Shown piece after piece: positions 1 to 12,900 of a stretch of DNA of 64,000 bases. Under the pieces are notes generated by a model. The model was not told where the DNA came from and did no database searches. It was given only the letters and a program-made list of their open reading frames with translations. A program made the translations under genes and the position numbers. The stretch lies in the NCBI GenBank assembly GCA_028753945.1, contig JAPNXP010000001.1, positions 16,978,501 to 17,042,500 on the forward strand, in the 5' to 3' direction. Each line of letters begins with the position of its first letter. The stretch's first letter is position 1. Origin of the DNA: Hexactinellida sp. DTS-2022. Taxonomy: Eukaryota; Porifera; Hexactinellida.

Positions 1-3000
1 ATCGTCGCCGTACGATGGGTCATCAACTGATGGAGTGCCTAGATTGTGTGCTGTAATAGCAATGCTTTCTGAGGTAACAGCTCCTGCCAAGCCAAGCAAA
101 TTAAAACCTCGAACTGTAACGTAAACGAATGGATAATCCGTCAATGTAACTTGAACTAAGTACTCATTGATCAGTCCAACGTCATGGAAAGAGTAAATAT
201 TATCTTGTCCTGCAGTATCACCTACCCCTATTTCATAATACTTCATTGGAGTTTCATAATCTATAAAATCTTCCCACTTGGCACGAATCTCAGTGTCAAT
301 TGTCTTGCAAGTAGTGTTTGAAGAATAGTTGTAATAGCTGAAGGTAGAGTTTAGCTCTCCTGTAGAATAGAAATACGCTCTTGTTTGATCCACTAGCACT
401 TCCAATGATTGAGGTATAGGAAGAGTATTATCAATAGTCAGGAATGCAAACACGTTATTCTTTAATTCTACGTTGTTAACAATATTCATAGTATATACTT
501 TAACTCCATCAAGCAGTTCTCTCGAAAAGTCGTCGAGAATTATTGAATAATCGCCTTTATATGCAACAGTATAAATGTACCTCGACCCACCTTCATCATC
601 ACCAAGAAGAATCTGGTATTCTTTTATATCACTGTAAATGTCAACAGCCCCGCTCCAATGACAATTCAGTTCTAACACTTTTGGTAGAGCATATGGAGTA
701 CAGGAGAATTTAATATTGTCAACATTTGGGTAATTCGTGCTGATAGTGACACCAGGGGCTATTAGCAATCTAGACAAACCAGCTCTGTTAAACACTGTGA
801 TCTGTAGAATATTAGGTACACCTGTAGTATCAGGCTTAACTTCATTGGTAGAGAGACTGCTTCTATTAGTTGCTGTAGGCCTAGTGACGCCGTCACTGAA
901 GGGGGAAGTACCCACTGTGTAGTAAGCATACCATATACCACTTTGTGGGTCTGTTGCCTTCCATTCAGCAATTAGAGAAGATGTGTAGAATTGATAAATG
1001 TGTGAACTTGGATAAGGGTTACCTCCGTCCTTCGTTTTACCTAACTCTATAATCCTCACATCAGGTATAGTCCAGTCAATTTTGATAACTATTTACAGTA
1101 GAAATAATAAAATTCCAAATAAAACTAAATAAATTCACAAATTTATTTTAAGCTTTCAAAAACAGTATTAAATGTGTTTTTAGCAGGAGATACACAACTA
1201 TTTTAGACTTTAAAAGTTATCATAAAACTTCTATCAATCTTCTAATAAATTACAGAAATTAGTCACTATCTTCCTAAACCCTACAGTACTTACCTTGCCC
1301 ATAGCTACTGATTATATTCTGACCATCTCCAGCAGAGCAAGCAGTGATTGCCCATACTCCAGTGTACACTGACTCATTCAAGTTAAGACTAACCAAGGAT
1401 TGCGCAACTCCAGAACCTCCACCTGTATTTACAACTCCTGCTGTTGTTATATCTTGTATCTGGCTCTCCCCGAAACTAGTGCCAATCATCCATTCATAGT
1501 ATTGTATACCACACAGCTCACTGGAGAATCCCTCAAACCTGAGTGTAACAGTATCTTTCTCTGCCTGGAATCTACCGTCCACACCAACACCTGAGTGGCC
1601 TACTGTGACTACTCCGGCTACATTAGCACGTAGGACTTTAATCTTAGTTGATACTACTGACTTCGAGTAGAGACCAGCTCCGTTCTTCGCTCTCGCTATA
1701 ACGTAGTAGTACTCCTTAGAGACTTCGTATAGAGTTAGATTGACTTTAATGAATACGTTTTCAGATGGTGGGTATAGCGTGAAGTTTGGTATATCTGTGC
1801 TGTTATCAGTTGTGCTGACAGCTGCTTCGTAGCCAATGACTCCACTGTCTGGGTCTGTGCCAAACCACTGGACAGGGATACCTCCTGAGTTGCCTATCTC
1901 AACCTAATAGGAATGCTTTTTAATTTACGAAAATATAAATTTTTTGTTATTATTTTATTGAAACAAATTGAAATTTAGTCACATACAATAGATTAGCTTT
2001 GTAGCTGTGAATTTAAATACCACACTCAGTGTTTGTTTAGTACAGTGTAATCTTTTTAGTATGTAGCAAAAGATTCTACCTACCAATGCCAAAATTAAAG
2101 TACAATCGCAGAAAATTCGTGTGCAAATTTATACTCTAGTATGCCTTAAAAAACTTACCACATTATAACTTAGTACTAATTATTATATACAGTGGATTCA
2201 GGTTACAAGAACATGGTTGGAAACTGCATATGATTTTCTTATAACCGTCATGTTCTTATAGCCAGACTAAATCATATTGGGGTATATGGCAACCGTTTTC
2301 CAGTAGAATGTTCTTATATTCGGCATGTTATTATAACCGGTGTTCTAATATCCTGCACCTACTGTATTAGTTTGCAATTGTAATACATTAATGATACATT
2401 CGACTCCGCTTAATAGAGTCACCTCGGGACCAGGTAACTTTGACTCGATTAAGCGGAGAAATCTATTAAACGAAAAATATTTTAAGCCAAACTGTCATTC
2501 CGTCCTATAAATGCTGTGAAATTTTGACCTCATTAAACGAGAAATCTATTATCCGGTGGCTCTATTAAGTGGAGTCGACTGTATATATAAAACTTTATAT
2601 AATAAAGTAAGTACTCACAGCTCCTTCTTGATCCAGCTCTTCTGACAGGTCTCCGTATGTATCAATCTTAATGTAGTCAATAGTCGGTGGTGTGTTATCC
2701 GGAATAATGCCAGTAGAGTCATAAAATGCTGATAAGCCAGCTCTGTTAATCGCCTCTATTCTAACTGTATATTGACTGCCAACAACTAAACTGATACTAT
2801 CATCAGTCCAGCATGTCAATACACCTGACTCCCCTATCTCCTGTGGCTGTATCGTTATTTGACCGGAGGCGGGGTAGAACAAGGACTTTGTACCTTCAGA
2901 TGTGACATAAACAGAGAGTTTGTATTCCTGAATGCCAGACTCTGTGTCTATCATTATCCAGGTGGCTTGCAGAGATTTCACTGATATCTGATAGTCTGCA

Positions 3001-6000
3001 TTGGTAGATGGGTCTCCTCCATCGAACAGTTGGAAGGATATGGGAGGTGTCAGATCAATTAGAAATCCTATATAAACATAACAATTAATAAAGAAAGTAA
3101 GTACAGTCGACTCCGCTTAATAGAGTCACCTCGATACCCAAGTTAATTTGACCCAAATAAGCGGAGAAATCTATTAACCGAAAATATTTTAAGCCAAAAT
3201 GTAATTCGGTCCTATAAATCCTGTTAAATTTTGACCCAATTAAGCGGATAAATCTATTAACCGGTGGCTCTATTAAGCGGAGTCGACTGTAATTGTAATG
3301 ACTGATAACAAGTTTAATTTGTATGTCTGTCTCAATTGTATTCAATTTTGTACTGAAAGTACAATTTGATGTAGTACCAATTAATTTACAAAGTGAATTT
3401 GGAAATATATGTCCTTCGATAACTATGAGGATTCTCCCGTTGTTATAATAGAACAATAGTATTGTATATATTGATTCACTAGTTAATTACCTTGACTCGT
3501 GATCTCAACAGTGCGAGTAGCCCCATCCTGTCCTATTATTTTTGTTCTAATAAAGCTGTTGTCTGAAAGGTCATAGTGTTTAACATTTAATGCAGTTTTC
3601 AGACTCAGAGATCCCAAATCCTCTAGAACTCTAAACCTCACCTAGAGATACAAGATTCGGTCTTAAAATATTATTCTGCATACAACAGTGTTTTAAGTCA
3701 TATTTGACCCGAAAATGTGGGTCTAACTTTAAAATCACTAGCTACTACTACAAGTTCTTTTGCGACGGTTGAGTGTTGAATAAGAGATAATTTTCCCAAT
3801 GGGTTGCACTATTTGTTGCATATTTATCGATTAATTTACGGACAAACGGACAAACACATAACCACACAAACACACATATAACAATTGTGCTTTTAATAAA
3901 TAGATATTATATTCATTATTGTACCGCGAGCAGAGTAACCGCGTACGTTCGTACGGTACGGTACGGAGAGTCTCCGTACCGTATTATTTCGTACGGTACG
4001 TCTTACGGTACGCAATAATACGTTGTGAACAATTAACAATATATACAAGTATTACTATAATTCGAAAAATAATTAATAAACAAGGCTCTAATCTATTATA
4101 GTTCGAAATTATGCGATTACAAATAAAAAATTCGGTACCTAATAATCTGATCGCGCAAGCTAAAAACAATACTTTGGTATCAACCAAATCTGCTAAATAA
4201 AACTAATATTACTAATCTGATCAAATAACAGTTTCCCAAGTAATTTTTTCTTCCTCATATTCATAGGAAGATAATTTATCAAGGAGTCTCAAATTATGGT
4301 GGACGGCTAGGTGCTAAAAGATAAGATTATATACTATCATTAAATAAGTACGTACGGAGTGCGTAAGTACGGTACGGAAGGATAATCTGCGTACTAAGTC
4401 CGTACCGTACCGTACAGTACGCCGTACGCGGTTACTCTGACCGCGAGTCAAATTTTGGCACATACGGCGGGTATAGCCAGAAGCTTACTCAATATACATT
4501 CGAAATTTGTTGGTATTATCCGGGAATTTGTGTTAATTGGTGTTACTTGTATGTATTATATAGGTAGAGTAATTATAATATATTGTAGGGCTGAAACGAA
4601 AAATCGAAATGTAGCGAAAGAACCTTTTCTAAACGAAATAATATTTGAATATTCATTCGTTGTGATGACTAAGTATTATATCAAATTCATGACTCAAAAG
4701 TCAAAATACTGTTGAAATAGCTTTTATTAATGTTACAAATTTGCTAGTATTAATCAGCTTGTTTAGGTAGGAAAGTATATTTACAATATCTATACAAAAA
4801 TCATGTTGTTGTCCAAAAAGATGTATACAGTCGAAATCGGGTTTTTTTGCCACGGGTTTTTTTGCTTATTGGGTTTTTTTGCCTCCTTTTGTCGTGCAAA
4901 AATGTGATATCTTAATGTGTTTTCCATCGGGTTTTTTTGCTTATTGGGTTTTTTTGCCTCCTTTTGTCGTGCATTTTGGGGGGCAAAAAAAAACGATTTC
5001 GACTGTACTAATATTCGTTTGTATTTTATATTCATCAAACGAATATTCGTTCAATAATTTCGAACAAATATTCGAATATTCGGTATATTCGTTTCAGCCC
5101 TAGTATATTGTATAAATAATTTGTTTCTACACTTACACTAGCTGGAGGAATGAAGGGAGGTTTAATTGGTATAACAGAATTGTTGGAAATCGCTGGACAT
5201 TTCTGGTTTGGATTCGGAAGGCTATAAGCTGACATGAGATTCTGCACATGAGCCACGTAAATGGTAGCATTGTATTGTGCAATACCAGACTCTGGATCTG
5301 AGAAGTTCCCCCACACAGCCCGAACTGTAGTAGGATTTGAAGTGTAGTGGTCGTTCGTATTTACGTTGTCACCGTCCTTAACAAACCCTCCAATAGGATC
5401 TGTGAGGTCTACAAGCACGCCGTTAGAAGACACAGAAGTGTTTCTAGGATGATCAGTGTCGGAGTTGAATGCTATCACAGTAGAATAGTATGTGGTGTTT
5501 TGGATGAGACGGAGACCAGATCTACAGATGGAATCTTGGTCTGGAGGGAGATTCGCTGTGAAAGAAATTGTATTGGAAAGTCCAGGCGCTGTGCCTGCTC
5601 CCCAGCGGTAGGCAGATATACCGGATTCGGGGTCAAAGAAGTTTCTCCATTTGGCACATAATTTAGTGCCTGAAGGTTGAAATTTCCAATCTGAATTACC
5701 AAGTCCCTCTCCGTCTAGTACTTCGCCAGCTATTGGGGGAGTACGATCCACTACGATTGGTATAGGGCCGTAGGAAGTGCTCATCAGATCAACTAATAAG
5801 ATAGGTGAATAATCAGTGCGCGTTGATAAATCTAATTATTCGAATGGGCATATACTGAGGTTTAGGAATTGCAGAGTTATTTGGACCACTTTTATTATAA
5901 GTTATGGAGGATAACTATAGTTTGATAGTATATTAAGCGCTTATTTTATAAGAACTGGATTAATTGATACATTATTTATTAATCTATTAATTAACTTACC

Positions 6001-6919
6001 GTTGTTTATAGCTCTAATCCTAACGAATGCTCTCTTCCCATCTGCAACATCAATCTTGTAATGAATAGTAGCTGAAATGTTTGTGAATATTTTCTTCCAA
6101 CTGAGTTCTAACGTATCTGTAAATGTTAATCCTGCTCCAACGTACACCTGCTTCAAGCCAGATTGTTTATCACTAAATATGAATATTGTAATTATTAATG
6201 TTTCTATATATTATACAGGTTAATCATTATAATTTGTAAAGTTGGAATAATTTTATTAGGTCTGTACATACATATTTAACGAAGTTGGATAACGAAATAC
6301 CCGCTTGCAACGAAGTTAGATAGTATATTCTCGTGAACGGATAAAGTAGTTGATCATACTCAGATACTCTGCTAAGTCTGCTTATAACGAACTCAACTTA
6401 TAAACCAAGGGTTATTTGGACTTCTTTATAATGGGAGTTCAATGGGAAATTTATATATAATATTATTTTGAGTGAGATTAGAAAGCTGAAATGCTTGATT
6501 GCTTGGTCTACTGTACTATTAGTATACTGAGTTCTGAACTTTAGTATTAATTAATTAAATTTCTGTTTACTGTGCTTAATTTGAAAGTAAATGGTGAACT
6601 CACTTTGCATTGTAGTAGAATGTAGTTATATTAGACATCTCATTGTAAGCTATTAGTCTTACAGAGTAGATGATTGGGCGTGTTGTGTCAATAACATAGC
6701 GAGTAGAATGACAGAGAGTTAGAACTCCGGATCCGCCGAATATAACCTGATTCAGAGCCTGAACTGTAGCATAGTATATTCCGTCATCAAAATGCTGGAG
6801 CACTCTACCCTGGTTAATGTCAGACAGAGAAGAGGTAGCGTCTGCGTTGGGATCTCGAGGGGAGAGAGCTCCAGTTCCACAAGGCTGATATCCCATGTAC
6901 CAGGCATAGGCGTATATAC
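1..6919 (-). CDS. Exons 9-15: tandem fibronectin-like 'D-x-TPP' domains
   Basis: Seven exons encode repeated ~110-residue beta domains. Each carries W-x-x-F-x-D-P-E-S-G-I-x-x-Y (seen as W-R-N-F-F-D-P-E-S-G-I-S-A-Y, W-G-N-F-S-D-P-E-S-G-I, W-F-G-T-D-P-D-S-G-V, W-K-A-T-D-P-Q-S-G-I), then an A-x-N-x-A-G-L strand, then a V-D-x-T-P-P linker. These are features of fibronectin III-like domains of animal extracellular proteins. Exon phases are consistent (G/GT, AA/T, G/TT, 0, G/GA, 0, G/TT). Exon 15 is open through base 1, so more domains are expected to the left. Introns are 0.25-1.5 kb and most carry MITEs. Likely roles are adhesion or matrix binding; no enzyme motif was seen. Confidence 0.88.
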
Positions 6920-9900
6920 CTAAAAGATATGTATGTTATGTTGATTTTGTCAAATGTTGATTTTACAAAATCAACATAAAACAAGTAATCTACTTTGGCT
7001 ATATTACTCGGATAGGCCTTAGTTTTATTGCATTTTGTTCAGAATTCGCTTCATCCAAGTACCGTAATTACCTAAGTATACACTTGTATGAAGAAAATTT
7101 TTACTAGGATGAAAAAATATTCCATGGTGATTTTGCAAAATTAACGAATAAAATATGTCGATTTTATATAATCAACATTTTTTATTAGAGGATTTTGGAA
7201 AATCGACATTTTTTATTAGTTGATTTTGTAAAATCAACATTTCTAATTAGTTGATTTTGGAAAATCGACATTCTGAAATGTCGATTTTACAAAATCAACT
7301 TATTAAAAATGTCGATTTTATAAAATCGACTATTTTTCAAATTTAACTTAAGTTTGTATGTTGATTTTACAAAATCGACATTTTGGATGTTGATTTTGTA
7401 AAATCGACTATTTGACAAAACGACATAACATATACATACGTATTTAATATTTATACATCCAGTGGAGTTCGTTTAATAGCAACCCGTGTTTGCCACTAAA
7501 TCTCTTTGCTACTAGGCGAAGTTGCTAATAAGCAAACTCCACTGTATACGGTATATAACAGTAAAGGATATTTCAGTAGGTCAATAGATTTATATCATAA
7601 AATATAATAAAATTAATTTTAATTTTATCATATATGAATGTTTATTTTAAAAGGATTTAATATTGACTTTTATTATATTTAATTGATTTTAAGGGGAAAT
7701 ATTTAAACCAATGGGATTGTTGCTAGCTTCTATTTGATTTAACTCAATGTCATAAAAGCAAAGTTTCATAGAATAAAATAAATATGATATACTTGAGATA
7801 ACAAGAAGAATTGATAATTAACAACTCACCAGTTTCATTGTCATGGAATCCGTGAAAAGTAACACTCACAAACGTGTTGAGTCTAGTGTACATTAGTTCT
7901 GACTCAATTGTAGGACCGTTATAAATGCAATCAGAACCATGTCCATCTATGATAATCCTGTTGTTCTTCTGAGACGTAACATTAACACAGCGTTGGTTAA
8001 TGGCAGCAGCACAACCAACTGCGAGGAAATCATTTCGAGACGCGTTCACTATTATACCCGGCTCTGGTGGGGTAAAGTCAACCAGGATTCCTTCGGAGCT
8101 CAGATAGCTTTCGTAGAGAAGTGTGTTAGTAACGTATAGGTTGAGAAAATATAGTTCATTATGTGATAACAGAAGATTTTCTTGAGTGAACACTTTATGA
8201 CTCCCGATTCCTTGTTTCTCGTAATAATTAAACTCTTTAGAGCTTAGTAGTTCTATATCAGATGCCCCGGCGATCTCACTCAAAATTTGACAAATCTTTA
8301 GAATTGGGGCATAATTGAATGAATAGCAGTCATCTGGAAAGGTGGCACATTCAGCGATACATTTGTCAATTGACACTCCAGTGGTTGTCTTGAATGGAGT
8401 AACACCTAAACGTTGATCTGGAAATTTCAAAAAATCACTAGGAGTGTTGCCTTTGTTATATTGATTAGATTGAGGATCAAAGCTGAACGCGGTATACTGT
8501 ATAGTTTGATCTCCCACTACTCCTTTACCATAACCAATAGCAAAGTGTTGAGTCGCGAGAGGAGTTTCATCTATAACCACCGTACCTCCAATTAGTATAG
8601 AAGGATTACTTGAATATTTATAGTTGAATTTCACTCTACCGATTGGTGGTGTGGTATCGTAATTAGGGAGAGTACACTGGGAGGAGGCACCCACACCCTG
8701 AGAGTTAGAAGCCTTTGCAGTCCAGTACAGAGGGACACCTGATTTGAGTTTCTCAGCAATAAGCACTGTACTACCTGACATTCTCTCGTCTTTCACCAGA
8801 TCCTCTCCACCTGGATATGTGCCAACGGAATACGTTAATTTAACCTGACTCTTATCATCTGCTACATTAATCTGCAGTATAAAACCTGGGTTAGTATAGT
8901 CTCTTCCTGCTACCTGTGTAACAGTACAGGGAGTAACTACAGCGCGTCGAGAGATGTAGTGATCTCTTGTGAGAGCTCGTCTCCTCCTCGATGGACTTGT
9001 AGTGGGGGAGAACTCCGGAGGAGACTTATCTTCGTTTGCATTGGAAATAGATAGTAAGCTAACTTTAATGGAAGGAGCAGTCCAACTGAATATATCCTTA
9101 TCAAAAAGTGTCTTGTCTATTGTGACAAATATTAAATGGATTGTTATTTTGAGATAGACATGGAGTGATATTGATAATGGGATTAGAACCAAGTTTATGT
9201 CAATTGAAACAGCCAATGGAAACTTTTTGAATATAATTGTACCTGTGGTGGGTAAGTGAGTGTCCATCACTTTCCCTACCAGTTTAATTCCAGCCTCAGC
9301 GATCCCGAGAGAAATAGCTGCACTCCCAGTTAGCACCAAGGCTATGTTAGGATCTGCCCCTACACCTGCCTTCATTGATAAAAAACATAATTTTACACTT
9401 ATGTCGACGCCAAAAACTCCATCAAGTGAGAACTCAAAATGCAAGGGTACAAATCCAACAAATACGTAATCATTAAGTGAGTAGAAGTTATGTGGTTGGG
9501 GGTTTATCGGAATTACCCCAGTGATACAGAAGTCGAAAGAAGTTGGAAAATCTGATTGAACAGAAGACAGTGGATTCTTACCGCTAAGAATGGCTTTCAG
9601 TAATTCTTCTAGAAAAATAGTTTTCAAGTTTTGCGTAAGTTCACTTAGACTATTCGACGACTCGGATGCGCTACCTGAATCACCTAAATCCTTTATATAA
9701 GAAATAAACTCACCAATACCCATATTGTAAAAATCTGGGATATCGACACCGCAACTTGTGGTATCATCACCATTTCCATTTCCATTTCCATTGTAATCAC
9801 TATTAGAACTATCTTCATTTTCATCTCCATAATCTCCATAATCACTGCTCGATTGTCTTCTTCTTCTGCTAGTACAATTTAATATATCTGGAATTGTGAA

Positions 9901-12900
9901 TACACTTCCTGATAATAAATCTATCGAATAAAAACAGTGTGAGTTATCTTCACTTGATTCCCCGGCTTTACACAAATGTGCAGTGAAATCTATGTGGATT
10001 TTGGAGCTATTTCTGACGATATTAAGAGAAAGACTACCATTAGCTAACCCTTCAGTTTCAGGTACTTCAGTTGGCATGATGAGTTCTAATCCTCCCGTAG
10101 AACTTGGTAGATCTATTACTTTCTCCATATCTTGAAATTTGAATGATATTGAAGGTATACAAGGTGAGAGAATAAGAGAAAAGTTGACTGAGTATTGTAG
10201 AAAATCTAGCTTTAGTGTTGAGGCACATTTCAAAGTGAGACAATCTTTTGTAATTATACACCATCGATTCTCAGGAATTCCCTGTTGCAAATCCGGACAT
10301 AAACTCGAAGGCAGCTTAATTAGCTTTGCTATTAGTTCTTCTTTGTCTCCAGTTTGATCTTCTCCCCTCAATTTGAGCGCATTCTTGACTGAGTCAACAT
10401 CCAGGAGTGATGGATCTGTTAATTCCTGGTTATCACAGTTTAAAGCACTCTTTGCCTCAGCGATAGAATCATTAACTGCTTGAACTAACTTATCTATATT
10501 TGGGTTATTGAATCCAGAAAGTATTTGCATCACTTGTTTAAGATTAAGAGAGTCAACTGAAAAATTAAAACCGCTCTCTTCACTTGAATCATCACCATCA
10601 TCATCTCCATTGTCGTCTCCATTACTACGAGCAACTCGGAGTTTTTTCAACTCTTTTTCCTGATCCTTAGTAAAGTATTTTGCAAGACTGCCAGAAAGAC
10701 GGTTACTAGGCTTATTAGGACCATTTGAACTTGCTTTTGGTAATATCTTCTGTGAACTACCAGAAAGATCTTTTTGATAATTAGGTATTGGGTCAATTTT
10801 TCGGGTAGGATTCTCGTTTCCCTGATCTACATTTGGTGTAGTACAGGTCTTACATTTTGTGCGTGCTCTCCCCATCTTGCTTTTTTTAGGTTTAGACACC
10901 AAAGTTCCTTGTCTAATTACAGCACCCAAAATCTCTAGTTTATAATCATTGCAGTCACTTATCCATTTTGGCTCTACAAGTAAACGTGGTTGTAAGTATT
11001 TAGCTGGACTAAGTGGCGTTCCATGAGATTTTGTCATCATTGTCAAGTGAATGAAATTGGGTTTGCATTTTGATTTGCTAACCTTACCAATTTTGGTGCC
11101 TGAGTTTATATTAATACCAGCTTTTGTAATGTTTTTCACTAGGGTAACGTGATGTATGCTCATTACGTACTTACGTAGAGAACCTCCAGGTACAATAAGA
11201 ACTTGATCTGGGATTATATTTTGATATAGTCCTGTAACAGGAGCTATCACATTATCACCTTCATTTGCTAGGATCTGTAATCCCTCTTTGTATACCTTCG
11301 GATCCCCAGAAGTGGTGGGGTAGAAACCACATTTGCATTCAGTTTGTTCGCATCCGTCTTCTCCACGTATTTTGCGTGGGAATTCTCCGTTCAATTTTGG
11401 TCCAAATAATCGTTCTATCAACCCCGAAACCTTCTCATAAACCTCTCTCAGTGTCTCATATGCCTTTATTCCAGTTTGTATAATATTGACTGTGGATTTG
11501 AATGCAGATACAAACGGTTTAACTATATTCAAAATAGTAGTTATTGGTGCTGTAAAATTGTGCAACGCAGATTTGAGATCTTCATAAGCCTTCATACGCA
11601 ATGCAGCTAAATCTATACCAGTTGCTTCTTCAAAGCTGGAAATATCCGTAATTTGAGAAAATTCTTGTGCTTGTTCAATAATGAGATCTCTTGTCACAAT
11701 AGTTGTATTGTATACTCCTTTTAATCGATTGATCAAATCCATCCAACCTCTAATATGTGCACCTTGGAACTTGGTGGCATTTATTAGAACGTCTTTACAT
11801 TCTATTACAGCTTCGAAAGCACTTTTAAGCTGAACTACTGAAGAAGTTATATCTGCTATAGCTGGTAGTGGATTAGAAATGAAATTTTGGATGGAATCCA
11901 CAATTGTTGTTATAGCAGTCTTTATTACTCCACCAACCCAAGGCATGGTAACAGTAACACAATCAGATATCTCTTGGTAGAACTTTAATACATCACCACG
12001 TACATCGTTAAATACAGACTTAATCTGATCAATAAGTACCATTGCACTCTGAATGAAAGGAATTTGTTTCAATCTTTCCAACAATTTTCGGAATTCAGTA
12101 GAGACAACTAAGTTTTTTATCACCCCAGGGAGTTCTTTCACAGCTGTAGAAATCTCATGAAATAGATACTTCAAATCAATTCCCTTCGCAAATGCATTCC
12201 TGAAGTTAACGATAGCTGATTTTACGGAATTAACAACAGCTCCAATTGTGTTGTCATATAAATGAGCCAAATCACTGAAGGAATTAATCCCGAGGTCTTG
12301 AAGAATATTTAGATTGTATGTAATATGTCCCTTAAAACAAACACGAGTAAGAAATACATCGATTACAACACCTACATACCCGAGATTAGCTTTAAAATAA
12401 CCTTCATTGAATATATCTACCTCAAATGAACCACTTAATGGCTTTATATTGAGGTCCATTATATTGCGTACAATGAGGCCCATTGAAGCTCCAAATTTTT
12501 GGCTGCCAATTACTTTCTTCCAATTGTAACTAGGAGTTTGTAAATGAAAAGATAATGTATCAAATATGCTGAACCTTCTAATTCTACGCCTGCTAGCCCC
12601 AGCAGGAGACTGTTGAGCATTTGTGTAGTTATAAAACTCGTAAAGGATGTCAGACATTTCATCTGCTCTCGGATGTTTCTTATATCTAAGTGTGGCTTCA
12701 TGACGTACAACTTCCTCTTCATCAATCAGCGCAGCTGATAGTATTGTATCTGCTGCCTATTAATATTAACACACGAGTGAATCAGAGAATGGATTTGTAC
12801 AAGTAGAAACGACATCAAAAATTGCGAATTGATGGATTAGATTAATTAATGTATTTTACTTTATTTTGAATTTTTGATAACTACAAACAATTAATCTTTA

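Noticed and set aside
3300..3480. 123-codon minus ORF at 3085-3456
   Set aside because: It lies in intron 12 and overlaps a MITE; exon 12 and exon 13 join in phase without it.
7750..12657. Reading the 1635-codon ORF as a stand-alone gene starting at 12657
   Set aside because: The frame extends upstream to an acceptor at 12757-12758 and joins exon 7 in phase; downstream it is spliced at 7830, so the last codons after the donor are intronic.
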